Notes under the pieces: generated by a model
Told to the model about the DNA's origin: nothing
Databases searched by the model: none
The model's input: only the letters and a program-made list of their open reading frames with translations
In this document: piece by piece, positions 11,481-23,785 of the stretch
How positions within the stretch are numbered: position 1 is the first letter of the stretch
How the letters are laid out: every line of letters begins with the position of its first letter
Translations under genes and position numbers: made by a program
Source of the DNA: Nephrocerus scutellatus
Taxonomy: Eukaryota > Arthropoda > Insecta > Diptera > Pipunculidae
Assembly (NCBI GenBank): GCA_947095585.1
Contig: OX352762.1
Span: 27,442,669-27,506,668, forward strand
DNA length: 64,000 nucleotides
Reading direction: 5' to 3'

Positions 11481-14400
11481 CAGCAAATCGGAGCACATGA
11501 TCGCAACACAAAATCGGAGCTAAAAAGTCGCAACACAAAATCGTAAGATTTTTATTGTTGACACCGTACTAAATTTTTTACTCACCGCCGGTAAAGTAGT
11601 TTCACTTAAAAAAGGACGGCCAAAATAACAAAACAAAATTTGACAGTTTATGAAAATTGAAAATGCAACACCGAGTTTTTTGAGCTCCTCGGGGTTGTGA
11701 AAAAGAAACCGGATTGAGTGAATCACAGAAGTGTTTTTTCTTTTTTGTTGGAATGAGAAAAAACAACACAGACAGAAGGCAGGACAGAGCATTTGCCAAA
11801 TTTTCTTCGTGTCGTTGGTAAGGTACGAGATTCAGCCAAATGGTCGTACGGAAGCAATGATGCCATAACCATAAATAATGTAAATGAGAAATGCAGATCG
11901 ACGAACGACGACCGTACACATACATTTCGTTTTTTTTTACCCAGATGAGAAAAGCATCTTCTCTTACCACAGCAGCCCAAGTTGCCGCAGCCATATCAAA
12001 TAGACCCACGACCCACAATAAAAAATATATCGACGCAGCCCGAAGTTCTTTTTATAAAAGTATAAAAACGACCAAAATGCCCACACCTGCTTAATTTTAT
12101 CATCCTCTAATACTAAATATATATGTACATATATATGTTGAGACTGAGTGGTGTCCTTTTTACTGCAGTCAGGCTCAGCCGATCAGGCTCAGGCCATTTG
12201 GTTTATTTTTGAATGTATGTATATCCTTTTTTATATTAGGTATATATTGTATATAAAGGTGTTTATATAACCGACATATAATATGCATCCCTTTCTCAGT
12301 CCCATATGCCGTTCTCGTTCGTATTACAACAGAGTGTGTGTATATACCATGCCATACGATAAAATAACCAAATCGACAACGCTGAGGCTGGCGACGACCC
12401 TAAACACGAGCGACCAAAAATTCCCTTTCGTTTTATCACGTCGTTCTGTGTTCGGGTTCGTTCGATGGTTTGGTTTTTGCTTTTTGTATTTGTAATTTGT
12501 AGATTGTACGTTTTTGGGTTTTGGTTTCGGGTTTAGTCTTTAGTCTTTACTCTTTAGTTCGTCCGAGTTTGTTGCTGGTGCTGGTGAGCGATTTCGGTGT
12601 CGTTGTTCGGATCGGGCTCGGTCGTTTCTGTATTTCTGTTACGGTTGTTAACCAAAACTACACATCTGACATCTCACATTCAATTACAAATTTTACTGCA
12701 CCATTATCGTCTTTAATTTACATCATTAATTATTGTTGTTTAACATAAATCTAAAAACAAAGAAATACTTTCGGTGCATCGTTTCTCGTTTTCGTTCATT
12801 TGCGTGCGTACATGCGTGAGTATAACTATAACTACACACCTCCGTCTCTTTTTGATCAGAATTTCAACCACACCAAAGCACTCACACGTCACACTATATG
12901 TACCTTATATGTATATAACATTGTGTATAAAAATATCGACTTACATGACGTCAAAAATAAATATTAAGCGTTTTAAGTAAATAACCGAACTAACAGTGTG
13001 TGTACGGTGTAGCCCAACGAGCAAGAGAAAAATCATACGGTTCCTTCTTTTCTGACGACGACGCCGCCGCCGCTGCTGCTACGCGTGCAGCAGACAACAA
13101 CAGCTGAACATTCAGAATCGGCTTCAGCTTGTCTGACGGTTACACTGTCTTATTTACTTTCTCAGTCAGCTAGTATTCAGCTTTACAACATTACAACGAA
13201 AATATGTATGTAATGGGAACGAATGAAAATATAAAGCCATCATCAGACTTGTTCGTGTCGTCATAGTAAATAAGCAAAACATAGCACAGCAAGAAAGCCA
13301 TTAAGCATTTAATAAATAACTTGAAATTTGGGTGTAAATAATATACCGACAGCAAGAGTATATATTTATATATATACATAAATCTACGTGCGAGCCAGTT
13401 TTATTTTCTCCGAGTATACAACTGATAAAATAAACAGCTTTCATGTAAATAGGAGGAGATATACTCGAGGTAAACACAAGCACACCAACGAACGGTCCAG
13501 CAAACCACTTTCAACAAAGCAAACGCTGGACACCAACAAAACTCACTCACTGTGCGACGTCGACATCGACACAAATCTGAAAAGGATTTGCACCATCTCC
13601 GTGAAATTCTTCCGATCGTTCGGTTCGAAATTATCATCATTGGCAGTAACCGTTCGAAAATCGTCCAAAATACCGTGCTACAGCATTTCTCATTCACAGT
13701 TTGCAATTTCTGGCACATCTAGCCCCAACTTAACGGCCATCACGCACGTCCACAACTCAGGTCATACGGTGTGCTTATTTTGTTTTCAAATGTTTATTGG
13801 TTTAGGTTATTCGGTCGGCCTTTAAGGAATAATGTTATGAAAAAAATAAAAAAAAAATTCTAACCCGATTAGTTCTGTCTGTGATAATAAAAATACCGTA
13901 AGAATACGTAACAGCTCCCTAATTGAGCTCTGGCGAAGACGAAGATTGTAATTAGCAGACAACAACAACAACAAAAAACTATCGACAATATAAAAAATTA
14001 ATAATAAATCAAATAAAACCGTTGCCCGAAATTAGATGAAATGCTATTTTTGGAATTTGCTTATTCAGAGCAATAATTGTTTGCAATAAATATTAAGTGA
14101 AGCTTTATAAAACCCCCTGTGTTCAATTCATCTAATTAGCTAGTAAGAGCAAGTCCTTAAAATTATAAAGTGAGCCTATTTGTAATCGACGAACTTTGTG
14201 GGACATTTTTTCGCTTTAAGGATAACACTACGAACATACATTTATATTTTTCTAAAGGATACGACGCTTAATTGAAAATTATTTTTTTGTTAAAAGAAAC
14301 ACATCACTTATAATAAAAAATAATATGATTTGCTGAATTAATGTATAAGCAAGCCTCAACTATTAAGATATCGATTTCGAAGTCGCAAAGTATTCTCGTC

Positions 14401-14565
14401 AAACAAATCAATAGAATGTGCATTGGCCAAGTATTTGGTTTGTGATGATATGATAACCTACTAAAACCTCCTTGGCACTCGCGTCGAATTAATTAAGGAA
14501 GGCTTACATCCATACATACTCTATCGGAAAAATCCTCTTCGCCAAAAAAATTTCACCCTTTTGTA
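11481..14565. other. Long non-coding region upstream of the Tc1-derived gene
   Basis: It is less AT-rich than its surroundings between 12.2 and 13.8 kb, with GTGTGT and TATA runs and a CGACGACGACGCCGCCGCC run at 13037-13056. Neither the minus-strand frames at 11520-12018 nor the 145-codon plus frame at 13388-13825 shows a domain. It may hold promoter and untranslated exons of the gene at 14566, but I could not fix an exon. Confidence 0.35.
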
Positions 14566-15657
14566 ATGAAAAACATCCTTTTGACCAAGGACGAAATCCA
14601 AATTGTTAATAACCTCATCTGGACCAAACCAGTACGGGAAGTTGCCAGTAAAATTGGTTGCAGTTTAATGGCGTTGCACTATTACCTTAAGCATCGTGAT
14701 AATTATCCACCGGCACCGCAATCCATGCTTGTCCAGTCACAGGCTCATCAAAAACAACTGCAGGTCGTCAAGCAGCAATACCAAAATCAGCAACAACAAC
14801 AACACCACCATCCGACATATTCCACATTCCTGCACCATCAACAGTCATCATCGGGAGCTTCTTCTGGTGGATCATCGACAGCGACAACCTCAAATACAAC
14901 GGGTTCCAGTTCGTCGCCCGGGAAATCTGGATTCCCGGGATCGACAATTAGTGCACTACGATCGAGCGTCATTGCCGGCTCGAAAAAGCCCAAAACCGAA
15001 CCGATACTAACGCAATTTCATCAGACAGAGCGTCTGAACTTTGCCAATACGCATTTAGTTTGGAGCGAAGAGCACTGGAAGCGTGTGGTCTTTCAGGATG
15101 AGCGAAAATTCAATCTCGATGGCCCCGATGGATTCTCATATTATTACCACGACTTGCGTAACTATGAGCGGAGCTTATCGCAACGACCACGTGGTGGCTC
15201 GGTGTACATTTGGTTCATGATTACGTTCGGTGGACCTATTCTTTGTGAAGTCTCAACGATTAAATTCAAACCGGAGACATGCCTTGACATTTTGCTGCGC
15301 GAACGATCGAAAATTGTCGAGAAGCTTGGTGGCAATTCAGATTTTGTTCTCCAAGATCACAATTGGGCAGTAAATGCGGTGACGTCGACACAAAATTGGC
15401 TCAGCTCCGAGGGTATAAAAATACAAAAGTGGCCAAATGTTGCCCACGATCTAAATATCATTGAAAACATATGGGGTTGGCTGATCCGTGAGGTGTACGA
15501 CGGTGGACGCAAGTTCTCGCGCAAGGATGATCTTGTCTATGCAATACGAGATGCCTGGTCGAGGATACCAATAGATCTTATCCAGAATCTTTACAGTACA
15601 CTTCCGGAGCGAATAACAGAGCTTTTCTACACACGTGGCATTTACACGAATTGTTGA
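14566..15657 (+). CDS. Tc1-transposase-derived protein, probably domesticated
   Basis: This intact 363-residue ORF has a Tc1/mariner layout. A helix-turn-helix lies at residues 6-45 (LTKDEIQIVNN..VREVASKIGCS). A Gln/His/Ser/Gly low-complexity linker (about 51-145) sits where a second DNA-binding helix-turn-helix is expected. The DDE domain (150-355) has candidate acidic residues D178 (FQDERKFNLDGPDG), D264 (VLQDHNW) and E300 (HDLNIIENIWGWL). D264 and E300 are separated by 35 residues instead of the family's usual 34, and the standard SPDLNPIEN and QQDN..H contexts are altered. No terminal inverted repeats were found beside it, the frame is unbroken while every other transposase here is wrecked, and long UTR-like flanks surround it. 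All of that suggests a host gene. In-frame stop TAA at 14494 and no ATG between it and 14566 support this start. A DNA-binding role is likely; catalysis is doubtful. Confidence 0.75.
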   Translation: MKNILLTKDEIQIVNNLIWTKPVREVASKIGCSLMALHYYLKHRDNYPPAPQSMLVQSQAHQKQLQVVKQQYQNQQQQQHHHPTYSTFLHHQQSSSGASSGGSSTATTSNTTGSSSSPGKSGFPGSTISALRSSVIAGSKKPKTEPILTQFHQTERLNFANTHLVWSEEHWKRVVFQDERKFNLDGPDGFSYYYHDLRNYERSLSQRPRGGSVYIWFMITFGGPILCEVSTIKFKPETCLDILLRERSKIVEKLGGNSDFVLQDHNWAVNAVTSTQNWLSSEGIKIQKWPNVAHDLNIIENIWGWLIREVYDGGRKFSRKDDLVYAIRDAWSRIPIDLIQNLYSTLPERITELFYTRGIYTNC

Positions 15658-17670
15658 CAGTTGACGAAGGCAGATAATTAGGAGATTTGGTGGTAATGAG
15701 TGGCCGTTTTCATTGTGTAGTTTGTAAAAACATAATCGGATTTAGAGATGTGCACAAGCGCAAGCGAAGGACTTTGGAGCTCAAACAATTTATTCGATAA
15801 CCAGATGACGACAAAAGTGTAGACTGGACGGTTGAAGTTGCTGTAATTTATGGACACTTGGCTAACGGAATGTCGTGGACAATTTGGAGAACTAATACAA
15901 AACTATCACAAATAGACCTAAGGTTTTGCTTCTGACATAAATCATTAGTTAAATAAACTCTTCAACTATGGAATGAAATAATTGCAGGAAGGTCGCTCGC
16001 TCAATTTTCACTTTAGTTGTTGAAGTATCGGTCAAGTACAAGGTACAATTACACTGGTTCCTCACGGCGAATTCTTGTTATATATTGGCTCTAAAAACAG
16101 AGATACGTCTGCTCCCCACAATCATACACGTTCTCTAGATTTCGGTCGGAGTACTTTTTTCTACTTACGTCGACCATTATAATTTATAATTTCGTTAAAC
16201 TCCACTGAGGCCGTCAGACAACAAAACCTGTTATGAATCCATCTAAAAAAAATACACAAACACCACCGACTGCGACGCGACTGAGTCTTTTGGAGTATAA
16301 CTCAACTGGGATTTTATCCATAGGACGTGCAAGAATTACTACTATTATACTACTATTACTTCTACTACTTATAGCATTAACAAATAAAATCAATAATGTT
16401 TACCTTAAAACGATGTAAAATATTTTCCCAAACATAATGAACATAAATTATAACTTAGTCTAGATGCGGAGCGAGAGCATAAGCTGTCTTATTAGTTAGC
16501 TGTTGTTAGTGTCATTATTTTTTGTTTGTAGTTTTTTTTTTTTAATTTTAATTCCTAGCATATTTAATTTGTATACAAAGTAATAAAAATCTTAATATGT
16601 ATTATTAATTAAAAATAAAAAAAAATTAGACAACAGTTAGAAAAAATTGCAATCGTAGATGATTACTGATTGAAATAACTATGTACATAGGTTATTAATT
16701 TCGATTTATAATAATTAATGAATGAATTCTGTTCAACAACGACAGACGATCGGCTTAAATAAAACGAGATATCTTAAAAACACTTGGATTTATTAACAAA
16801 AATACAAAAGCAAACAATACGTACAATAGATTGAAAAATAGTTTTTCTCTTTGGAAATTTAGTTTTTTAGAATCTTCTGTGCTTGTTGCAAAAATCTCCG
16901 CTGCAACCATTGACAAAGGTTTGTAATTTCAGTTTTGCTTTTTTGTTTGCTACCAGGTAGATCAACCTGTAGTCCACCACCACCATAAACACTAACAATT
17001 GACAAAATCCTGGGAAAGAAAATTCGCACGACCTTGCTTTCGGCTATGATGTTCGTTCCGGTATTTTCTTCTTCGTTCTTTGTGTGCGATCCGATCCGAG
17101 CAGTGTGGTGTAGTCTGCTGTAGTAAAATAATAAATCTTAGACCTTGCACCGATTTTTATGTGGAACCTGGGAAACACAAAAGGGTAGGAATCTTCAATA
17201 GTGCAGGTTTGCATGCTGAGTTGTGTGTGTTGTGCACAAAGGGCTTTCGTCTTTACAAACAAAAATTATTTTTCTTTGTGATCGATCGTAATGTTCACAG
17301 ATGAGCGGGCACACTGAAGAGGAAGACAGACACACAATTATATGAAACATTATACTCCTGTACCACGTACGATCGGTAGTCGGTACGTCATTTTACAATC
17401 TGTTGCTCGCCGTATGCTTTCGTAAAGAAACCACATGGCAACGAAGCACAATGTTCGGTGTTAGGTAATTGGAAAGAATAACTGAAGCTTGGACTCTGGA
17501 GAGACCTTTGAAGTTTTGAGTTTATAGCCAAATTTAAGCAGCATAAAACGCGCCGAAATTTTAAAAAATAAATTTATTTTGCCCTCCATTTTTCCGGTAT
17601 TCGCGAGAATCTTCCGCTCGGAAGTCCAACGCAGTAATCTTTTTTCCCCAGCCTTTTATGTCCTTTAAGT
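15658..17670. other. 3' region of the Tc1-derived gene and intergenic DNA
   Basis: AATAAA-type signals occur near 15951, 16383 and 16613, compatible with a long 3' UTR. No other gene is recognised. The frames at 17044-17304 are open on both strands but lack any domain. Confidence 0.4.
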
Positions 17671-19930
17671 CATCATCATCATCATATTTGTTCTACAACC
17701 GGTGTCCGGTCCTGGCCTCCCGCAAAAAGTCTCCACCGGTCCCGATTTCGAGCCGATGTCATCCAGTTGGCATCCCTAAACTCTGGGCGTCCTGGTCTAC
17801 GCCATCCTTCCAGCGTAGACTTGGCTGTCCTCGCAGTCTTGTTTCATAAATTCTACCGAGCTTAATTATCTTTACAATGTCGAAATCGCGCTAACGCTAG
17901 TAGATCTCGTCATTATAGAGTCTCCGGAGTCATCCTTCATCACATACGGGGCCAACAATTCTCGGTAAGACTTTTCTCTCGAACGCGGCTAAGAGGTCAG
18001 AATGCTCACCCATTGTCTTATACACCAGCAGCTTGGATCTTATGGTTGCATTCCTGGATTTGAAGAGTCTTGACAGACCAAAGTAGGCTTTGTTGGCTTT
18101 GAGCAACCGTGCGTGTATTTCTGGTTTCATGCTGTTATCGGCTGCAACAGCTGACCCGAGATAGTTAAAGGATTGCACTACTTCAAATTCGCGCTCCACT
18201 ATTTGAATTGAGGGACCAATGTTCGATATTCTACTCGCAGACGTGGCCACCATGTTCTTTGTTTTGCTCTCATTTACGTGTAGCCCCAGATTTCGTGCCG
18301 CCCGCTCGATCTGGATGAAAGCTTCCTGTACATTCCTTTGGTTTCTACCAACGATGTCGATGTCATCTGCGTAAGCCAGTATCTGACTGAACTTATAGAG
18401 GATTGTTCCCCTTTCTCCAACGCCAGGTTGAAGAGGAAGCAGGCCCCGTGTCGGAGCCCGTTTTAGATGTTGAATGGGCTTGATAGTGATCCGGATATTT
18501 TTACTTGCCTTTACATTGATCATGGTCAACCTACATAATCGTGTCAGTTTATTTGGGATGCCGCATTCTCTCATGGCTTTATAAAGTTCTACTCTGGCTA
18601 TGCTATCATAGGCAGCTTTAAAGTCTATAAATAGATGGTGTAGTGAGTTTTGAAACTCTAGACAATTTGCCATCACCTGCCTTAGGGTGTAGATCTGATC
18701 AGTTGTTGTTTCGCCTGGGAGGAGAAAATCTTATACGCGGTAATCAACAACGTTATACTCGTACCACGATAATTGCTGCAGGTTGTGATATCTCCTTTCT
18801 TATGTATGGAGCACAGGATGCCTCTTCACCAGTCTTCTGGCATCGCTTCTTCCTCCCATACTTGCACTATTAGTTCATGAATTGCTTGGTGTATTGCGGG
18901 GCCTCCTGTTTTTATCAGCTCCGCTGGTATACCATCTCATTCCGGGGCCTAATTATTTTTGAGCCGATTTATCGCTCTGCTAACTTCGTCTATGCTTGGT
19001 GGCGGCAGCATAGTGTGGTCTTCGGTTCCTCCAATTCCTCAGTTGGCTGGCCATTAAGTAACTCATGAAAGTGCTCTTCCCATCGCTCCAAGATGCATTT
19101 GAGATCGGCGATCAGATTACCCTCTTTCTCTTTGCAGTATGTGCAACGTGGTGTATATTGCGTCATAACGCGGACTTTTTGGTAGAACTTCTGCGCCCGG
19201 TGCGGTCCTCGCTCTCTGATCTCTGTACTGTTCTAGTTCACGGACGAGATTCTTTTCCCAGGCTGCTTTATTTCGCTGGTGAACTGTCGAACCAGTCCAT
19301 CCGATCTCTACGTCATACTGAGGACAGGCATGGAGCTCCCGTTCGACTAATTCAAATAACTTTTCTTTTTCATCATCTGGGGAATCCTCTGTAGGTGCGT
19401 GAACGTTTATGAGGCTTAAGTTTTTAAATCTGCCCCGCACGAACAGTGCATAGCCGTTCATTTACTGCTTTAAAGCCGATAACGGTGGGTTTCATTGGTT
19501 TGCTGACTAGAAACCTCACCCGGAGCACATGATGTCTTGCTTGAAAGCTGTAATATGTGTCATATTCTGATTTTTGTAAGACACCATTCCCCGTCCACCG
19601 CATCTCCTGAATTGATGTTATGTCAGCATAGTCGGCTAGCTGATATGCAGCTCGAGCTCTATACAGTGAGCGTACGTTCCATGAGAAAATTCTTAAATCG
19701 TTTAGCCGTTTTCGTTGCCCTGGTCATGGTCGTTCCTCAGTGTATCCGAGGCTGATTTGGGGTTCTGTAATAATGTTTTTTACGGGCGGGGTTATTGGCC
19801 TCGCGCCAACCTTGCTTTGAAGGGACTAGCCCGATCATTTCGCTTTTCCTGTAATGGAGGAAAATTACCAGCGGCCACCACCTGGAGGTTTGATCGCACT
19901 TCCAGCAGTCAGAGATAGTTACGGCCACAT
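17671..19930 (-). mobile_element. RTE-like LINE, copy A1 (family A), decayed
   Basis: Read on the minus strand, it holds an AP-type endonuclease start near 19700-19540 (IFSWNVRSLYRARAAY.. TSIQEMRW) with an internal deletion, then (19461-19117) NVHAPTEDSPDDEKEK and a post-endonuclease linker. The reverse transcriptase follows (18730-17930), with FIDFKAAYDS, a YADDIDIVGR catalytic box, and thumb motifs QSFNYLGS and LLKANKAYFGLSRLFKSRN. Stops and frameshifts break it throughout. The 3' end (low coordinate) carries GGCCAGGACCGGACACCGGT, then AAATATGATGATGATG. Related pieces lie at 52101, 54546 and 58850, and a 3'-end scrap lies at 23445. Confidence 0.85.
17930..18676 (-). pseudogene. Reverse transcriptase fragment of LINE copy A1
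   Basis: A 248-codon open segment from FIDFKAAYDS to VLPRIVGPVCDEG. The catalytic YADD is present. The segment between the finger and palm is scrambled around LKRAPTRGLLPLQPGVGERG, where an intact element should have an LRQGDGLAC-type motif. It is inactive as it stands. Confidence 0.8.
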
Positions 19931-20708
19931 TTCTACATTTCTAAAGCATGGTGTGTTTCTATTAGCCCTTTTTCGATTCAATCTATGAAGCTATTCTTAG
20001 GACCGAATTTAATAGTACATAGAAAGCCAACTGCGCTGCGAAAATCGTCTGTATTTGTGAGATGTGAATACAGTGTAGAAAGAAACGCGCTAACTGGTTG
20101 TATTGAAAAGAGTGAGAAACCTAAGTGTAGTAATGTAAAGCAGAATAATTTTGTATGGAATTTGCTCTTTTGTTAATTACCAATACATCTTGTTTTTGTA
20201 CTTTTTAAAGTCGATGAAAATGAATAAATTTTTTGACGACCAATTTCGAGTAAATAAAATGAAAACGTGTTATAAGTTATATATATGTTCTCAATAGGAC
20301 AAATCGAAAGAAATTTAATATCGTCTTCATGAATCGAAAAAAATGCCCGATTTATTTGACATTAACTCTAAAAGACGGTTTGGAATTGAATCATAGTTTT
20401 TTTTAAGTAATTAAGCAAAATCCCGTTCCAGGCATCTCGATTTCGTTAAGTCGTCGTTATCTTCAAATTGTCTACCGGGCTTATAAACTTTTCAAAATAG
20501 ATGGGTCCAAAAGTTTTCGATATTATTATTTGGCAAGACGATAAGACATCATAGCCCGTACATCAAGTTTTATGGTGTGTGTGTGGAGCAATCAGCTACT
20601 GTGGCCAAAACCTTCTCTATAGAAAGCCCAACTCATCGCATACTAATGCTGTAAACCCATCCCAAACGCGTGTTTGTTGTGGGATGTGAATACAGTGTAC
20701 AAAAAAAC
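19931..20708. repeat. Repeat-derived flank of the TIR element
   Basis: Several short stretches here recur close by. The GATGTGAATACAGTGTA phrase occurs at about 20061 and 20683. ACCTTCTCTATAGAAAG at about 20610 is mirrored (inverted) at about 21750-21775. TTTGCTCTT..TTACCAATAC occurs at about 20160 and 21677. This suggests that the element at 20709 inserted into, or carries, an older repeat. Confidence 0.45.
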
Positions 20709-22334
20709 AACCCATAAAAATTAAAATTTTTCATCTAAATTCTCTAATCGCAGAAATTGATATGGGAGCCCCTCGATCCTGGGCCATTTTTTTTTATTGT
20801 AGGAGAAAATCATCGAAACAAACATTTGACATCAGATGTTAAAATTGAAAAAGCTCAGATCATTTTATTCTGAGCACTTAGAGCACGCTCATACTCTGAG
20901 CAAATAAGAAACACGAACATTTATCTTGAGAACTCTTTGACTGCTCTGAACTAATTTATGAAAACGCCAAATGACAGAATATTGTGAAAACTTGTTGTTC
21001 TATCTGTAAGTTGATATCGACAACAAAAAAACGACATCAATAAAAATACAATTCAGTATATAATAAAAATGTAAGTTGAAGTAAGCATAAAACATGTATG
21101 TCTCGTTTCATTTGCTGGGTTCATTTGTGCGTGCGCTAAGATTTCTCTCTCTCTCTCCACCACCAACAAAACCATGCAGCGCAGCCGACTGCGCAGCACA
21201 CACCGCACAAAGTCCATAAAGGGCGACGAATATCTGATGCCAGTACAGATATTTAAAAAATGTATAAGGGCCTTGCGGCCGAACCCGGGACCCGATCACT
21301 ACCAAATTTTCGAAAAAGTATTGTTTATTGGGTATACACATGTGTGTAAAATTTGAAGAAAATCGGGTAAATTTTTTAAAATTTTTGTTTGGGAGCCCCC
21401 CGACCCCGCAGCCCGAGGGGCCTCAAAATTTAATAGAAAGTGTTGTCTCCGGAAATACACATGTGTGCAAAATTTGCAAATCGGGCCATGGGAAGTGGGT
21501 TAAAAATTGATCGCAAGAATCCACGACAGACGACCGACCGACGACCGACGACCGACGACCGACCGACGACCCACGGGCAAGTGAAGTTAATATAGAGAAT
21601 TTAAAAAATAAGCAGTCGCAAAGAGCGAGAAACGTAAGATGTGGTAGTGGGAAACAGAAAAATATTATATGGATTTTGCTCTTTAGTTGATTACCAATAC
21701 AAATACGTTTGGGATAAATCTAAGCATGTATCTGTGTACGATCGGAACAGTTGGGCCTTCTATAGAGAAGGTTTTGACTGTGGCACAATCGAATTGAAGT
21801 TTATAACTATTGCAATATCGAGCGACAAAGCGACAGTATCGAGTACAAGCAACTAGATGATGGCGTGCAAAATGTCACGTATTGTGTGTTGAAAACGAAT
21901 TAAAATTTAAGAGAACCCTACTTTTTAAATTCTCTATATTAACTTCACTTGCCCGTGGGTCGGTCGGTCGGTCGTCGGTCGTCTGTCGTGGATTCTTGCG
22001 ATCAATTTTTAACCCACTTCCCATGGCCCGATTTTATTGAAATTTTGCACACATGTGTATTTCCGGAGACAACACTTTCTATTAAATTTGAGGACCGTCG
22101 GGCCACGGGGTCGGGGGGCTCCCATACAAATATTTTACAAAATTTTATTCGATTTTCTTCAAATTTTATACACATGTGTATCTCTGATGGAAAACACTTT
22201 TTGTAAAAATTTTGGAGACCCCAGGCCCCGGGTTCGTGGGTCCCCATAAAAATTAGCCTGATTTTCTTCAAATTTTAACACACACCCATCTCCTATTAGA
22301 GAATTTACATGAAAAATTTGAATTTTTATGGGTT
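20709..22334. mobile_element. TIR DNA element of palindrome-centred sub-repeats, copy 1
   Basis: Its termini are 40-bp inverted repeats (20709-20748 and 22295-22334) that agree at 38 of 40 positions and begin AACCCATAAAAATT. Inside, long inverted arms (about 21240-21600 and 21915-22260) are made of roughly 120-bp units. Each unit has a GGGAGCCCC/CGACCCC block, a CAAATTTT..AGTATTGT stretch and the palindrome ACACATGTGT (exact at 21336 and 21457; also near 22055 and 22170). GACC/GGTC minisatellites sit at the inner edge of each arm. No transposase was found, so it is non-autonomous. The middle (21600-21915) is unique sequence. Copy 2 is at 35283. Confidence 0.8.
21520..21575 (+). repeat. GACC/GACG minisatellite inside the TIR element
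   Basis: A short array of CGACCGA/CGACGAC units at the inner end of the left arm. Its inverted partner (GGTCGGTCGGTCG) is at about 21958-21990. Confidence 0.75.
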
Positions 22335-22409
22335 GCTTTTTTTTTTAAGTAAACAGCTCGTGTTTGAGATATCAAAATAAAAATAACGGGTTAAAGTACC
22401 ATCGATGTT

Positions 22410-23110
22410 ATTAGTTATGGAACACAACAATATTCACATTCACACAACGGAAACGTCTGCACAATTGAATGAGCGGAATCAACTTTTTGTTTTCATGACT
22501 TACATAAACCGAGCAAATATTCCCGCAAATTTCATGTTCGATGTTGGTCCTGAGATCGTTTAAAGTCTCTGACTTGGCATAGATCATGGGCATGACATAG
22601 CTCCAAAGAAAAAATTATAAAGGCGGCAAATTATTTCTGAAGATAACAAGTCAATGAGCTTTGATTTCAATAACTCGATTGTTTCCCCAGCTGTGTGGCA
22701 TGTGGTGCCGTTAGGTTGAAACCACAGATGCTCAAGTCATCCTCTTTTAATTTGTTTAATGACCCCTCTAGTAAGATACCGGCATAACATTTTGCGTTGC
22801 TGGCTGGATTCACAATTTGCACAAATGCGACAATTTTGCTTATTAACGAACTGAGCCGGAAATGGTCTTCATCGCTGAGAATGATAAGCGCACATAACGC
22901 GAACTTTGATAACAAATTTGCTTAATTTGCAAAAATTGTTGAAGCGTGTCCGTGGCAAGTGTAGACAAGATGAAACATTAAAACAAACATAGCTAACTTT
23001 ACGCAAAAACTGTGAAAGCCTACTGGAGAAATGTGACATTTTGTGGAAAATATTTAAATACAATATGCAAGCAAAATGAAATGTAATGTGGCTCATCAGA
23101 GAAATTTGCT
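22410..23110 (-). mobile_element. Tc1/mariner-superfamily transposase remnant
   Basis: Minus-strand fragments across frames read FSDEPHY, then DEDHFRLSS..NKQNCRICANCESS, and HLWFQPNGTTCHTAGETIELL. These correspond to the catalytic core of insect mariner-like transposases of the WFQ.DGATCHTA type. TLNDLRTNIEHEI then resembles the tail of such proteins. Many stops and frameshifts show it is dead, and the second catalytic Asp is replaced by Asn here. Confidence 0.65.
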
Positions 23111-23259
23111 TGAAAATTGCTTGTTATTCGCTTCATAATGTATCACAAGAAGCGCTTACTCAATTTTTACAATAGCCAATTAAAAAATCACCTTATTTCA
23201 CCACAAATGTTCATATGCTATCGCAGCGCTACTCTAAGATCAAAAACACAATTTTCGTA

Positions 23260-23400
23260 AATATCTGGACTCCAGCGGCACCTACCGGATTCAAAAAAAA
23301 AATAAAAGGTTTTTGGAGCGCCAAACGAACATATGATGTGAATATGAACTGTTCTTAAATATATAGACTCCAGCGGCACCTACTCAGCGTTATATCCATA
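23260..23400. repeat. Duplicated block with CTCCAGCGGCACCTAC
   Basis: The 16-mer CTCCAGCGGCACCTAC occurs twice about 98 bp apart with similar flanks. Its complement, TAGGTGCCGCTGGAG, resembles the TAGGTGGCGCTGGTG block duplicated at 48604 and 48722, which points to a shared repeat family. Confidence 0.5.
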
Positions 23401-23444
23401 CAGACAAACAAAGAGACAACGGCTATTATATTATTAAGTGATAT

Positions 23445-23495
23445 ATTGCTCTACAACCGGGGACCGGTTTTGGTCCTCCGAGCTGTGCATGGTAA
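23445..23495 (-). mobile_element. 3'-end scrap of LINE family A
   Basis: CTACAACCGG-GGACCGG followed by GGTCCTCC matches the low-coordinate end of the LINE at 17671. Only the very 3' tail remains. Confidence 0.55.
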
Positions 23496-23785
23496 CTTAT
23501 TATAATTTATTTATTTTCTTCTTCTTCGGACTCATCCAAGTTAGTAGAGTGGAGGTGGTTAAAAGACCAAAAATGATGATTGTATAAAACCAATGCCTTG
23601 TAAATGGTCGAAAACATTTTATGAGTGAAGGTTTGAGATTAAAATACAATTGTTAAGACCTTTTAACCATGAAATCATCAAAATGTATCGCAAAACCAAA
23701 AGCTTCGCAAGCTTCAAATGCTTATAACCTTAAAAGAAACTCCTCGATTTAAACGCAGCAACAAAAGAAAAAAACTAACGATTTA

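Noticed and set aside
11602..12018. 138-codon minus-strand ORF
   Set aside because: Overlapping alternative frames of similar length, no recognisable motif, and part of it runs into low-complexity F/K-rich sequence.
13388..13825. 145-codon ORF as a protein gene
   Set aside because: No domain, mixed composition, overlapping open frames on the other strand, and no splice context. It probably reflects the locally higher GC content.
19065..19394. 109-codon plus-strand ORF
   Set aside because: It is antisense to the endonuclease and linker of LINE copy A1, which gives recognisable protein only on the minus strand.
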